A stretch of 7,850 bases of DNA. Source: Alphaproteobacteria bacterium (lineage in GTDB: Bacteria > Pseudomonadota > Alphaproteobacteria > Micavibrionales > Micavibrionaceae). Where the stretch lies: the NCBI GenBank assembly GCA_023140905.1, contig JAGLKS010000086.1:1-7850 (forward strand), given 5' to 3'. Below are positions 1-7,104 of this stretch, piece after piece. How positions within the stretch are numbered: the stretch's first letter is position 1; every line of letters begins with the position of its first letter. The notes beneath the pieces were generated by a model that worked only from the letters and a program-made list of their open reading frames with translations, made no database searches and was not told the origin of the DNA. A program made the translations under genes and the position numbers.

Positions 1-1055
1 AAGTCCTTACTCCACCGGAAGTAAATTTCTCGAATGATAACAAACATATAAGCATTCATGATTTTGCGGATGTCAAAGGACAGGAAAGCGCAAAACGAGC
101 GTTAGAGATTGCTGCTGCTGGTGGACATAATGTTTTGATGGTCGGCCCTCCGGGGAGCGGAAAATCTATGTTGGCATCTCGTGTGCCGGGGATTTTACCG
201 CCCTTAAGCGCGAAAGAGGCGCTGGAGATTTCCATGATTCACTCTATTGTCGGGGTATTGCCTGAAGGCGGGCTAGTGCGTGAGCGTCCCTTTAGAAGCC
301 CGCATCACAGTGCTTCGCAACCTGCGCTGATTGGGGGAGGGCAAAAGGCTAAGCCGGGGGAAATATCTTTAGCGCATAATGGTGTGTTGTTTCTTGATGA
401 ATTCCCGGAATTTGCACGATCTACTTTGGAGGCTCTGCGCCAGCCCTTAGAAACCGGTGATGTTCTTGTAGCGCGGGTAAATGCTCACGTTCGTTATCCG
501 GCACGTTTCCAGCTTATCGCAGCGATGAATCCATGCCGGTGCGGATATCTGGGTGATAGTGAGCTGGCTTGTAGCAAGGCGCCACGCTGCGCGGTTGAAT
601 ATCAGTCTAAAATATCCGGCCCGCTGATGGATCGTATTGATATTCATGTTGATGTTCCGGCAGTCAAAGTTTCAGATTTGCAAAGCGACACAGCGAAAAG
701 TGAAGTGTCCGCGGTTATTGCTGAACGTGTAGAAAAAGCTCGGATGGTTCAAAAGCAACGCTATGAAACGATTCTACGGGAATATAATGGGGATTCGGGT
801 AAGATAGCTGATAGGGAACGTAATTTTATTAATGCGCGGCTAGATGGAAAAATGCTCGAAACTGTGACGCAAATGGAAGATTCAGCGCGTCAAATGTTAA
901 TGCGTTCTGTTGAGCAGGCCAAGATATCTGCGCGTGGATATTACCGGATTTTAAGGGTTGCGCGTACGATTTCTGATTTAAATGGTGGTGCTGAATTGCT
1001 GTGTAAAACAGATATTGCCGAAGCTTTGAGCTATCGCCGCATAGCTCTGAATTAG
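1..1055 (+). CDS. comM: ComM/YifB-type Mg-chelatase-family AAA+ ATPase, 5' end missing
   Basis: The reading frame is open from the first bases (codons from position 3) to the TAG at 1053-1055, so this is the last 350 residues of a protein that is usually about 500 residues long. The TTG/ATG pair near 135 is internal. Visible in order (numbered from the window edge): the family-typical DFADVKGQ at 20-27, Walker A GPPGSGKS at 48-55, Walker B VLFLDEF at about 128-134, a CRC-x9-C-x5-C cysteine cluster (C178, C180, C190, C196) that probably binds zinc, SGPLMDRIDIHVDVP just after it, and a C-terminal Mg_chelatase_C helical domain ending in LSYRRIALN. Known for the family: ComM is a hexameric helicase that promotes branch migration when incoming DNA is integrated during natural transformation; it does not act in chlorophyll synthesis. 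The missing part would hold the N-terminal ChlI-like (Lon protease-fold) domain. Family assignment is firm; a transformation role in this organism is inferred. Confidence 0.93.
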   Translation, partial: VLTPPEVNFSNDNKHISIHDFADVKGQESAKRALEIAAAGGHNVLMVGPPGSGKSMLASRVPGILPPLSAKEALEISMIHSIVGVLPEGGLVRERPFRSPHHSASQPALIGGGQKAKPGEISLAHNGVLFLDEFPEFARSTLEALRQPLETGDVLVARVNAHVRYPARFQLIAAMNPCRCGYLGDSELACSKAPRCAVEYQSKISGPLMDRIDIHVDVPAVKVSDLQSDTAKSEVSAVIAERVEKARMVQKQRYETILREYNGDSGKIADRERNFINARLDGKMLETVTQMEDSARQMLMRSVEQAKISARGYYRILRVARTISDLNGGAELLCKTDIAEALSYRRIALN

Positions 1056-1083
1056 GACATAAAACCTACACCCTCAAATAAAT

Positions 1084-1113
1084 TTGTCTTTTATGGATGT
1101 TTTGAGCTATAAT
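1084..1113 (+). promoter_or_regulatory. Candidate sigma-70-type promoter for the 1228 gene
   Basis: A perfect -10 hexamer TATAAT lies at 1108-1113. The best -35 candidate is TTGTCT at 1084-1089 with an 18-base spacer and only a partial match. Transcription would start near 1120 and leave a leader of about 108 bases before the 1228 gene. The leader holds a small hairpin, CAAACC (1172-1177) / GGTTTG (1184-1189), with a six-base loop, upstream of the ribosome binding site. No clear terminator for the preceding comM gene is visible. Confidence 0.5.
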
Positions 1114-1212
1114 ACTCTGTATGTGGTAGTAGCTTTTAAATGAGTATAAAAAGGGCTATTACTTAGAGAAACAAACCGCGCTTGGTTTGAAAATAACAAA
1201 TAATCAAAGCGT

Positions 1213-1217
1213 GAGGG
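1213..1217 (+). promoter_or_regulatory. Ribosome binding site for the 1228 gene
   Basis: GAGGG sits ten bases before the ATG at 1228. The spacing is slightly long but acceptable, and it supports this start codon. Confidence 0.55.
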
Positions 1218-1227
1218 TGAAGTAGAG

Positions 1228-2301
1228 ATGAGTTCAGGTTTAGCAGGCGCATTCAATGCATTAAACAAAGCCACGGGTTATGGTAAATCGCCTGGAGCTG
1301 ATGCGTCTTCTCTTGATAGTTTTGTAAAGTCCGACCCAATGTTTGAAAAGCGTCCGACTGTCATCCAGTCATTGATGAAAGTTGATACCTCAAAACAAAC
1401 TCTTATGAGTAAATTGCATCCAGAGACAAAAAATACTGTCTCGTCAATTACAGGCGGGATGAAACGTACTCCTGATCTTGCCCTTAAAGATGGTCAGGAT
1501 GTTTCCCGCAATGCTTCTGTGGGCATGGAAGCTGCTAAAAACAAGAGGAATGAGATTAAGACAAATGTGGAGGGTGATAAGGTTGCGGCTACTAATGCGG
1601 TGAAGGATACGGCTAATAATATGGACATAGATCCTTCACAGGCTGAAAAAGATTTGGTTGGTACACCTTCCAGTGATATTGGCACATTGGCGGCAGGAGC
1701 GGCATTACTGGTAACAGGTGGTGGGTCTCTTGCTGTGCAGGCGGGTATAACAGTTTGGGCTTTGCTAGATGTAATTAGCAAAGAGCAGAAGAAACTTTCG
1801 CCTCAAAAACAAGAAGCTTTGCTCCAAAAAACAGTGGAAAGGGCTCAATCTAGTGGTCAAGCATCCCCGATAGGTGAAGCAGTGCGTGGTGGTTCGAAGG
1901 TTGCAAGTAATTTGGGAAATCTGAATGCAAAAGAATTTAAAGAGTTATTGAATGTTAAGATAGAAAATCTGCCGGAAATGAAAGACGCGGAAAACCAGAT
2001 AGCAGCTCTTGAGGATGTTGAAGGTAATCACGATTCTGTCAAAAGACATTTTGGCGATAAAATAACGCTGGAAAAAATGGCAGTAGCAGGAATTGCGGAG
2101 CCTAAGGAACCTTTTGATCATATTAACGCTAGCTTGACAGGGGATAGTGTCGCAGGCGTTTTGGCGGTGAATGTAACTAAAGGGTTTACTTCGGATGTTC
2201 CTGAAGACCTTAAATCTAAACCTGTTTCTGAAGACTTTAAACTTCCTCCTCCAGAATTGGCACAAAGAGTCAATGCTTCATTGGGTACGATGAATGCATA
2301 A
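1228..2301 (+). CDS. Hypothetical protein with a Gly/Ala-rich hydrophobic segment
   Basis: I do not recognise this 357-residue protein. The ATG start has an SD sequence and a promoter candidate upstream, and the frame ends in TAA. There is no N-terminal signal peptide. The one strongly hydrophobic stretch is at about 151-183 (IGTLAAGAALLVTGGGSLAV and on through VWALLDVI); its small-residue spacing resembles a glycine zipper and could enter a membrane as one or two short helices. On either side are polar, Lys/Glu/Ala/Ser-rich, probably helical or disordered regions (80-150 and 185-290). The C-terminus is Pro- and acid-rich (PEDLKSKPVSEDFKLPPPEL, 325-344). I see no cysteine, one tryptophan (W177) and few aromatic residues. 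The make-up would fit a secreted, surface or effector-like protein, or a lineage-specific membrane-associated protein. It has its own promoter and lies between unrelated genes, so context gives no function. Confidence 0.82.
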   Translation: MSSGLAGAFNALNKATGYGKSPGADASSLDSFVKSDPMFEKRPTVIQSLMKVDTSKQTLMSKLHPETKNTVSSITGGMKRTPDLALKDGQDVSRNASVGMEAAKNKRNEIKTNVEGDKVAATNAVKDTANNMDIDPSQAEKDLVGTPSSDIGTLAAGAALLVTGGGSLAVQAGITVWALLDVISKEQKKLSPQKQEALLQKTVERAQSSGQASPIGEAVRGGSKVASNLGNLNAKEFKELLNVKIENLPEMKDAENQIAALEDVEGNHDSVKRHFGDKITLEKMAVAGIAEPKEPFDHINASLTGDSVAGVLAVNVTKGFTSDVPEDLKSKPVSEDFKLPPPELAQRVNASLGTMNA

Positions 2302-2367
2302 AAATAATTCTTTTGTATCTGTTTACACAAATCCATAATAAATTGAGTAAAACAGGGCATATTCTTT

Positions 2368-2432
2368 TTGAGCATGTTGTGCGCTACATTATGATTTTTT
2401 GAAAATCCGGCAATTTGTGTTTGCTATATAAT
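2368..2432 (+). promoter_or_regulatory. Promoter region for the GGDEF gene (two candidates)
   Basis: Candidate 1 has TTGAGC at 2368-2373 and TATGAT at 2390-2395 with a 16-base spacer. Candidate 2 is a perfect TATAAT at 2427-2432, but it has no good -35 at normal spacing (TTGAAA at 2399-2404 is 22 bases away). The second -10 also lies inside a possible stem, AAAATCC (2402-2408) / GGATTTT (2433-2439), followed by further T residues. This segment could therefore act instead as a terminator for the 1228 gene. Sequence alone does not decide between these. Confidence 0.4.
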
Positions 2433-2488
2433 GGATTTTTTCTATATTAAAAGGAACAGGGTGTTTGAATAACTATAAGAATTGATTC

Positions 2489-3529
2489 GTGGCATATTCT
2501 CATTCAAATAACAAAGTCGGAAATCTCTCTGAGCGTGCATTGGAACGCATAGAGGGGCTTGCCTTGTTGCCTACTCCCGAAAATTATGAGTTGTGGTTTG
2601 TTTATTTCTCCGGTGCAGACCCTGAACTTGTGAAAATTCTTGATGCTGCGGTGAAAGAGCGTGATGGAGAATTAGTTGATGAGGTGTGTTACGAAATTTT
2701 TCAGGAAACGCTGGGCGGTTTGCGCGAAGAAAAGAGAGTTATGCAAGCTGGTGACCAGATACAGCAGACTATCCATGATGTTAACAGTATTGTTACCTCT
2801 ACTAAACGCAATGTACATGAATATAATGAGACGTTGGAGCGTGCTAATTTAGGGTTGCGTGAGGAAAAAAGTAAGGAGGAAATCTCTGAACTTCTTGCTG
2901 ATATGATGGATGATACGCGCAGCATGATTAAGCTTAACTCAGATCTGGAGGGAACCTTAGAGGAATCCTCTCGTGTGATTGAAGATATGCGTCATGATTT
3001 GGAAATTGCTCGTAAAGAAGCGATGACAGATCCTTTGACCGGGCTTGCCAACAGGAAGGCTTTTGACAACGAAGTATATCGACTTATAACTTTAGCTAAT
3101 GAAAATGCCGATTACAGTTTTTCAGTAATTTTGATGGATATCGATTTCTTTAAGAACTTCAATGATACATTCGGGCATCAGGTCGGAGATCAGGTTTTAA
3201 AGCTGGTTTCCAGAACCTTAAAACAAGGCGTTAAAGGGCGTGATACGACTGTGCGTTACGGTGGTGAGGAATTCGCGGTTCTTTTGCCGGGGACAAATAT
3301 TGTCGGGGGAACAAAAGTTGCTGAAATATTACGTCAGGAAGTTGAAAAAAAAGAGGTTATTAATCGTTCAACAGGCAGAAAGATTGCTAAAATAACTCTT
3401 TCGGCAGGTGTAACAGAATATAGAAAAGGCGAAACGGTGGAATCCTTGATTGAACGTACCGATAAGGCGCTTTATTCTGCCAAAAATAAAGGACGGAACC
3501 GGGTTATCTCGGCGCGTACTCTGGCTTAA
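2489..3529 (+). CDS. Cytoplasmic diguanylate cyclase (GGDEF domain protein)
   Basis: This 346-residue protein should make cyclic di-GMP from two GTP. The C-terminal GGDEF domain (about 175-343) has DPLTGLANRKAF at 181-192, the metal-binding MDIDFF region (D217, D219) and the active-site GGEEF at 258-262, so it looks catalytically competent. The inhibitory I-site, normally RxxD five residues before GGEEF, reads KGRD (K249, D252), which may weaken product feedback. Residues 1-80 form a soluble helical segment with PTPENYELWFVYF (28-40), which I recall at the N-terminus of GGDEF proteins in alphaproteobacteria. Residues about 85-178 look like a coiled coil that could drive dimerisation. There is no membrane segment, signal peptide or EAL domain. 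The GTG start is the first possible one, because an in-frame TGA lies at 2483-2485; the SD is poor (AAGAA at 2477-2481). No partner is encoded nearby. Confidence 0.93.
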   Translation: MAYSHSNNKVGNLSERALERIEGLALLPTPENYELWFVYFSGADPELVKILDAAVKERDGELVDEVCYEIFQETLGGLREEKRVMQAGDQIQQTIHDVNSIVTSTKRNVHEYNETLERANLGLREEKSKEEISELLADMMDDTRSMIKLNSDLEGTLEESSRVIEDMRHDLEIARKEAMTDPLTGLANRKAFDNEVYRLITLANENADYSFSVILMDIDFFKNFNDTFGHQVGDQVLKLVSRTLKQGVKGRDTTVRYGGEEFAVLLPGTNIVGGTKVAEILRQEVEKKEVINRSTGRKIAKITLSAGVTEYRKGETVESLIERTDKALYSAKNKGRNRVISARTLA

Positions 3530-3561
3530 TAACAGCAAAGCGTATCCATTTGGTGAATATG

Positions 3562-3605
3562 AATGGGGTGGCCGTGACTAACTATGCAGCTATCCCCATT
3601 ATTTT
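3562..3605 (+). terminator. Probable Rho-independent terminator of the GGDEF gene
   Basis: AATGGGG (3562-3568) pairs with CCCCATT (3594-3600). The stem extends inward as TGGC (3569-3572) with GCTA (3589-3592, one G-U pair) and a single bulged T at 3593, leaving a 16-base loop. It is followed by ATTTTATT, an imperfect T-tract. It lies 33 bases after the GGDEF stop codon and before uvrD, where a terminator is expected. Confidence 0.5.
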
Positions 3606-3661
3606 ATTAATGAATAATATAGACGCTTGCACTTTACATTGATTCCAGCCATCTATTAAGG

Positions 3662-5908
3662 ATGCAAAATATTTATGAAATAGATGATTCGCCGGAGAAT
3701 TTTAGTTCTGATGCACGATTTTCCTATCTTGACGCTTTGAATGTCAATCAACGCACAGCGGTTGAAGGGCTGGAGGGGGCATGGTTAGTACTGGCCGGTG
3801 CGGGGACCGGGAAAACGCGTGTTCTTACAACACGTTTGGCACATTTACTGAATACGGGTAACGCTTATCCTTCTCAGATTCTCGCCGTGACTTTTACAAA
3901 TAAAGCAGCATTGGAGATGAAAGAGCGTATAAGCGCAATGATGGGCGGCGCTCCTGTTGAAGGCTGGTGGTTAGGCACATTTCACTCGCTGGCTGCGCGT
4001 ATGTTGCGCCGTCATGCTGATCTGGTGGGGCTTTCCAGCAATTTCACTATACTTGATGCTGACGATCAGGTGCGACTTCTAAAGCAGATTATGGAAGTTA
4101 ACGGCGTTGACACTAAAAAATGGGCGCCAAAGATGTGTATTTCGTTTATTGACCGTTGGAAAGACCGCGCATTGCTTCCAGATCAGGTGAGTAGTGATGA
4201 TGCAGGAGATGTGGCTGATGGTAAAATGCCGATACTCTATAAGCTGTATCAAGCCCGTTTGCGCGCGGTGAATGCATGTGACTTCGGGGACCTGCTTTTA
4301 CACATTATTACCATCCTTAAAAATCCGCAGCATAATGACGTATTGCAAGAGTATCACAAGCGTTTCCGCTATATCATGGTGGATGAATACCAAGACACTA
4401 ATGTTGCACAATATTTGTGGCTGCGTCTTATTGCACAAGGGTCAGGAAATATATGTTGTGTAGGAGATGACGACCAATCCATTTATGGCTGGAGAGGTGC
4501 GGAAGTTGAAAACATTTTGCGGTTCGAAGAGGATTTCTCTGGTGCAACAATTCTTCGTTTAGAGCAAAATTACCGCTCTACAAATACAATCCTGAAAGCT
4601 TCCGGGGCATTGATTAAGAATAACGGTTCGCGTCTTGGAAAAGATCTGTGGTCTGAGCAAGGCGATGGTGAGAAGATAAAGTTATGCGGTCTTTGGGATG
4701 GGAAAGCTGAAGCGCGCTGGGTAGGAGAAGAGATTGAACAGCTACAGCGCGGCTCTGTTGAAAATGAAAAAGTTCATTTAAATCAGGTTGCTGTTCTGGT
4801 GCGGACAGGGTTTCAGACACGGGAGTTTGAGGAGCGGTTTATTAAGCTGGGGCTTCCCTATAAGGTGATCGGCGGTGCGCGTTTCTATGAGCGTATGGAA
4901 ATTCGTGATGCGCTGGCTTATTTGCGCGTGACTATGCAATGTAATGATGATTTGGCGTTAGAGCGCATTATTAACACACCGCGCCGGGGCATCGGTAATA
5001 CTACGATTAATACACTTTACGCTTATGCGCGTGCGCGCGAGATAAGTTTATATGCTGCGATAATGGACTTAACGCAAACAGATGAGTTGCGGCCTAAAAT
5101 GCGGGCTACACTTATGAAGCTGATGGATGATTTCGCACGTTGGCGCGCAGCATTAGACGCAATGAAGCATGATGACGTTGCTGCGTTAATCCTCGAAGAA
5201 TCCGGTTATCTGGATATGTGGAAGCAAGATAAAACGCCCGAAGCTCCCGGACGAATCGAGAACTTAAAAGAGATGATCGCGGGCATGTCAGAATATAGCT
5301 CGCTGGAAGAGTTTCTGGAACATGTTGCGCTTGTGCTGGAAAATCAGGATTCCAGTGATGGTGAGTATATAAGTATTATGACGCTGCATGGTGCAAAAGG
5401 TTTGGAGTTTGATTATGTATTCCTTACAGGATGGGAAGAGGGGCTTTTCCCGTCTCAACGCACAATGGATGAAAACGGGGTTAAAGGACTTGAGGAAGAG
5501 CGCAGACTGGCTTATGTCGGAATGACGCGTGCGCGCAAAGGGGTGTTTATTTCCTATGCAACCAGCCGCAATATGTATGGGAGCTGGATTAATGCTGTTC
5601 CTTCGCGCTTTATTGAAGAGCTGCCGGGGGAATTGGTCGATGTTATGAGCCAAAGCGGAATGGTGCAGGCAGGGCGCTCGCGCCATTGGGACTCTAGTGG
5701 TTATCAGGTTAAAGACAAGAAGCCTAAAGAGGATTACGGGCGTAAAGTGAAAAACGAAAACGGGGAAGTGCTGGCACGCGGTGACAGGGTTTTTCATGGT
5801 AAATTTGGCTATGGCAAAATTATCAATATTGATGGACATAAACTTGATATTGCTTTTGAGAAAGGAAGCAATAAGCGTGTGATGGATAGCTTTGTCGAGA
5901 AGGTTTAA
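3662..5908 (+). CDS. uvrD: UvrD/PcrA-type superfamily 1A 3'-5' DNA helicase
   Basis: A complete 748-residue ATP-dependent helicase that acts in nucleotide excision repair, mismatch repair and removal of stalled replication or transcription complexes. All SF1A motifs are visible: Q-motif LNVNQR (Q30), Walker A AGAGTGKT (45-52), Ia TFTNKAALEMKERI (77-90), TFHSL (106-110), Walker B VDEYQDTN (240-247), motif III GDDDQSIYGWRGA (268-280), QNYRST (302-307), motif V TLHGAKGLEFDYVFLTG (574-590) and motif VI RRLAYVGMTRAR (614-625). Residues about 706-748 (GDRVFHGKFGYGKI onward) match the C-terminal Tudor-like domain that binds RNA polymerase in PcrA/UvrD. The uvrD-versus-pcrA name is convention; Rep is less likely because of that C-terminal domain. 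ATG 3662 is the only standard start between the in-frame TAG at 3620-3622 and the Q-motif region, but its SD-like AAGG abuts the ATG with no spacer. No convincing promoter is visible. Confidence 0.96.
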   Translation: MQNIYEIDDSPENFSSDARFSYLDALNVNQRTAVEGLEGAWLVLAGAGTGKTRVLTTRLAHLLNTGNAYPSQILAVTFTNKAALEMKERISAMMGGAPVEGWWLGTFHSLAARMLRRHADLVGLSSNFTILDADDQVRLLKQIMEVNGVDTKKWAPKMCISFIDRWKDRALLPDQVSSDDAGDVADGKMPILYKLYQARLRAVNACDFGDLLLHIITILKNPQHNDVLQEYHKRFRYIMVDEYQDTNVAQYLWLRLIAQGSGNICCVGDDDQSIYGWRGAEVENILRFEEDFSGATILRLEQNYRSTNTILKASGALIKNNGSRLGKDLWSEQGDGEKIKLCGLWDGKAEARWVGEEIEQLQRGSVENEKVHLNQVAVLVRTGFQTREFEERFIKLGLPYKVIGGARFYERMEIRDALAYLRVTMQCNDDLALERIINTPRRGIGNTTINTLYAYARAREISLYAAIMDLTQTDELRPKMRATLMKLMDDFARWRAALDAMKHDDVAALILEESGYLDMWKQDKTPEAPGRIENLKEMIAGMSEYSSLEEFLEHVALVLENQDSSDGEYISIMTLHGAKGLEFDYVFLTGWEEGLFPSQRTMDENGVKGLEEERRLAYVGMTRARKGVFISYATSRNMYGSWINAVPSRFIEELPGELVDVMSQSGMVQAGRSRHWDSSGYQVKDKKPKEDYGRKVKNENGEVLARGDRVFHGKFGYGKIINIDGHKLDIAFEKGSNKRVMDSFVEKV

Positions 5909-5911
5909 GCT

Positions 5912-5991
5912 TTTTCAATCGTGAGCGTCGTTTCTGCGTCGTTTACGTATAAGAATACGCTGCACTCCTCGTGCCTAGTCACGTTTGAAAA
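5912..5991 (+). repeat. Structured intergenic repeat, copy 1
   Basis: This 80-base unit starts four bases after the uvrD stop codon. Its ends form a 13-position inverted repeat, TTTTCAATCGTGA (5912-5924) / TCACGTTTGAAAA (5979-5991), with one mismatch. Inside are two hairpins: CGTAT (5946-5950) / ATACG (5955-5959) with an AAGA loop, and GCAC (5962-5965) / GTGC (5971-5974) with a TCCTC loop. A diverged second copy follows about 106 bases later in the same orientation. There is no ORF. It may be a REP- or MITE-like dispersed element or a structured RNA element; orientation and transcription are unknown. Confidence 0.75.
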
Positions 5992-6018
5992 CTATTCTCT
6001 AAGTGAAACTACTATATG

Positions 6019-6097
6019 TTTCAATCTGAGCGTCGTTTTTGCACTGATTACGTAGGGTTGCTATGCTGCGTTTTTTACGCTTGGCCATATTTGAAAA
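6019..6097 (+). repeat. Structured intergenic repeat, copy 2
   Basis: A direct, diverged copy of the 5912 unit. Shared blocks are TTTCAATC (6019-6026), TGAGCGTCGTTT (6027-6038), TTACGTA (6048-6054), GCTGC (6065-6069) and TTTGAAAAC (6090-6098). The outer stem is reduced to TTTCAA (6019-6024) / TTGAAA (6091-6096). The two inner hairpins stay at matching places but with changed bases: CGTAG (6051-6055) / CTATG (6061-6065) with one G-U pair and a five-base loop, and GCGT (6068-6071) / ACGC (6077-6080) with a five-base loop. It ends about 36 bases before the next gene. Confidence 0.72.
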
Positions 6098-6122
6098 CTA
6101 CTATATTCTAGAGAAAATATTT

Positions 6123-6126
6123 AGGA
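6123..6126 (+). promoter_or_regulatory. Ribosome binding site for the 6134 gene
   Basis: AGGA lies seven bases before the ATG at 6134, a normal arrangement that supports that start. I found no clear promoter between repeat copy 2 and this site. Confidence 0.6.
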
Positions 6127-6133
6127 AAAACAG

Positions 6134-7102
6134 ATGCAAAGGCAATCGGGAAAAGTTGTAACCATATTTGGAGGAACCAGTTTCTTAGGCAAGCATATTG
6201 TCAAGCGGTTGGCCGCCGAAGGAATGCAAGTGAGAGTGGCTACACGCGTGCCGGAAAGTGCATATAAGCTTAAAACTTGTGGAAGCGTTGGGCAAATTGT
6301 TCCGGTTGTTTGTGATTATACAAATGTTGAGAGTATTTCTGAGGTTGTGCGAGGGTCTGACTTTGTTGTTAATTGCATAGGGATAGTGTTTGAAAAGAGA
6401 AAAAGGCAGAGTTTTCAGCAGAGCCATGTTGAGATTCCAGCAATGATTGCAAAAATTTGTACCGAAGAAGGTGTGAAACGTTTTGTACATATGTCTGCAT
6501 TAGGGTGTAATGCCGGGATTTCTCGATACTTTAGAAGCAAGCTAGAGGGGGAGCAGATTGTTTTAACCCATTTCCCAAAAGCAACAGTTTTGCGGCCTAG
6601 CCTTATCTTTGGCCGAGGAGATTATTTCTTGACCATGTTTGCGGAGCTTACGCGGTTTTTGCCCTTTATGCCTTTGATTGGTGGTGGAATAACAAAGCTT
6701 CAGCCGGTTTATGTTGGAGATGTCTCCGATGCGGCTATGATAGCGCTGAGTTTATCTACTGACAAATATCAAAGTAAGACGTATCAGTTGGGTGGGCCTG
6801 AAGTTGTTGATTTTAAAGAGATATGTGGAATATTTTCTAAATATACGAGGCGTGAACGGGTTTTAATAACTATTCCGTATAAACTAGCAAAGTATTATGC
6901 TTGGTTTTTGGAGTTTTGGCCGCGCCCGATTTTAACGCGAGATCAAGTTAATAGTTTGAAAACAGATAGTATTGTGCAGAATGGCGCTCTTGGTCTATCA
7001 TTTTTTGGTATTATGCCGAAATCTGTGCATCTGATTGTTCCAGAATATCTGGCATGTTACAGAGTAATACCAATGCGTATTCATTTGATGAATAGGCATT
7101 GA
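6134..7102 (+). CDS. NDUFA9-like atypical SDR (NAD(P)-binding, complex I-associated family)
   Basis: A 322-residue Rossmann-fold protein of the extended/atypical short-chain dehydrogenase family, related to NAD-dependent epimerases and to the mitochondrial complex I subunit NDUFA9. The N-terminus has VTIFGGTSFLGKHIVKRL (9-26), with the GGTxxLG dinucleotide-binding loop at 13-19. A conserved acidic CDYTN follows at 60-64, then VVNCIGIVFE (78-87), MSALG (120-124), YFRSK (Y132 and K136 in the YxxxK arrangement), LRPSLIFGRGD (153-163) and LQPVYVGDVSDA (189-200), all typical of the group. No signal peptide is present. Known for the family: NDUFA9 binds NADPH and helps complex I assembly or stability, and bacterial homologues often stand alone away from nuo genes, as here. 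A sugar epimerase role is less likely because no sugar-nucleotide pathway genes are near. The exact substrate, if any, cannot be read from the sequence. Confidence 0.88.
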   Translation: MQRQSGKVVTIFGGTSFLGKHIVKRLAAEGMQVRVATRVPESAYKLKTCGSVGQIVPVVCDYTNVESISEVVRGSDFVVNCIGIVFEKRKRQSFQQSHVEIPAMIAKICTEEGVKRFVHMSALGCNAGISRYFRSKLEGEQIVLTHFPKATVLRPSLIFGRGDYFLTMFAELTRFLPFMPLIGGGITKLQPVYVGDVSDAAMIALSLSTDKYQSKTYQLGGPEVVDFKEICGIFSKYTRRERVLITIPYKLAKYYAWFLEFWPRPILTRDQVNSLKTDSIVQNGALGLSFFGIMPKSVHLIVPEYLACYRVIPMRIHLMNRH

Positions 7103-7104
7103 AA

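Noticed and set aside
135..137. TTG (with ATG next) as the start of the ComM-like gene.
   Set aside because: The same frame is open to the window edge and encodes the family-typical DFADVKGQ region and the helix before Walker A, so the true start is upstream of the window.
2312..2331. Terminator for the 1228 gene from TTTGT (2312-2316) / ACAAA (2327-2331).
   Set aside because: Only five AT-rich pairs with a mismatch directly inside the stem, and no T-run follows.
5288..5839. A 183-codon open frame on the minus strand inside uvrD.
   Set aside because: It lies wholly opposite a strongly conserved helicase and its translation shows no recognisable domain; it is a shadow of uvrD codon use. The same applies to the minus-strand frames opposite 447-647, 1494-1781, 1945-2375, 2701-2925, 4614-4820 and 6185-6490, and to the + frame at 4272-4463.
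5912..5991. tRNA-like gene, because of an 80-base cloverleaf-like fold.
   Set aside because: There is no seven-pair acceptor stem with CCA end, no T-loop consensus (GTTCRANNC) and no anticodon arm of the right size; only two inner hairpins are present.
5909..6133. CRISPR array.
   Set aside because: Only two diverged units, each itself about 80 bases long with inverted ends, are present; there are no short identical repeats with unique spacers and no cas genes.
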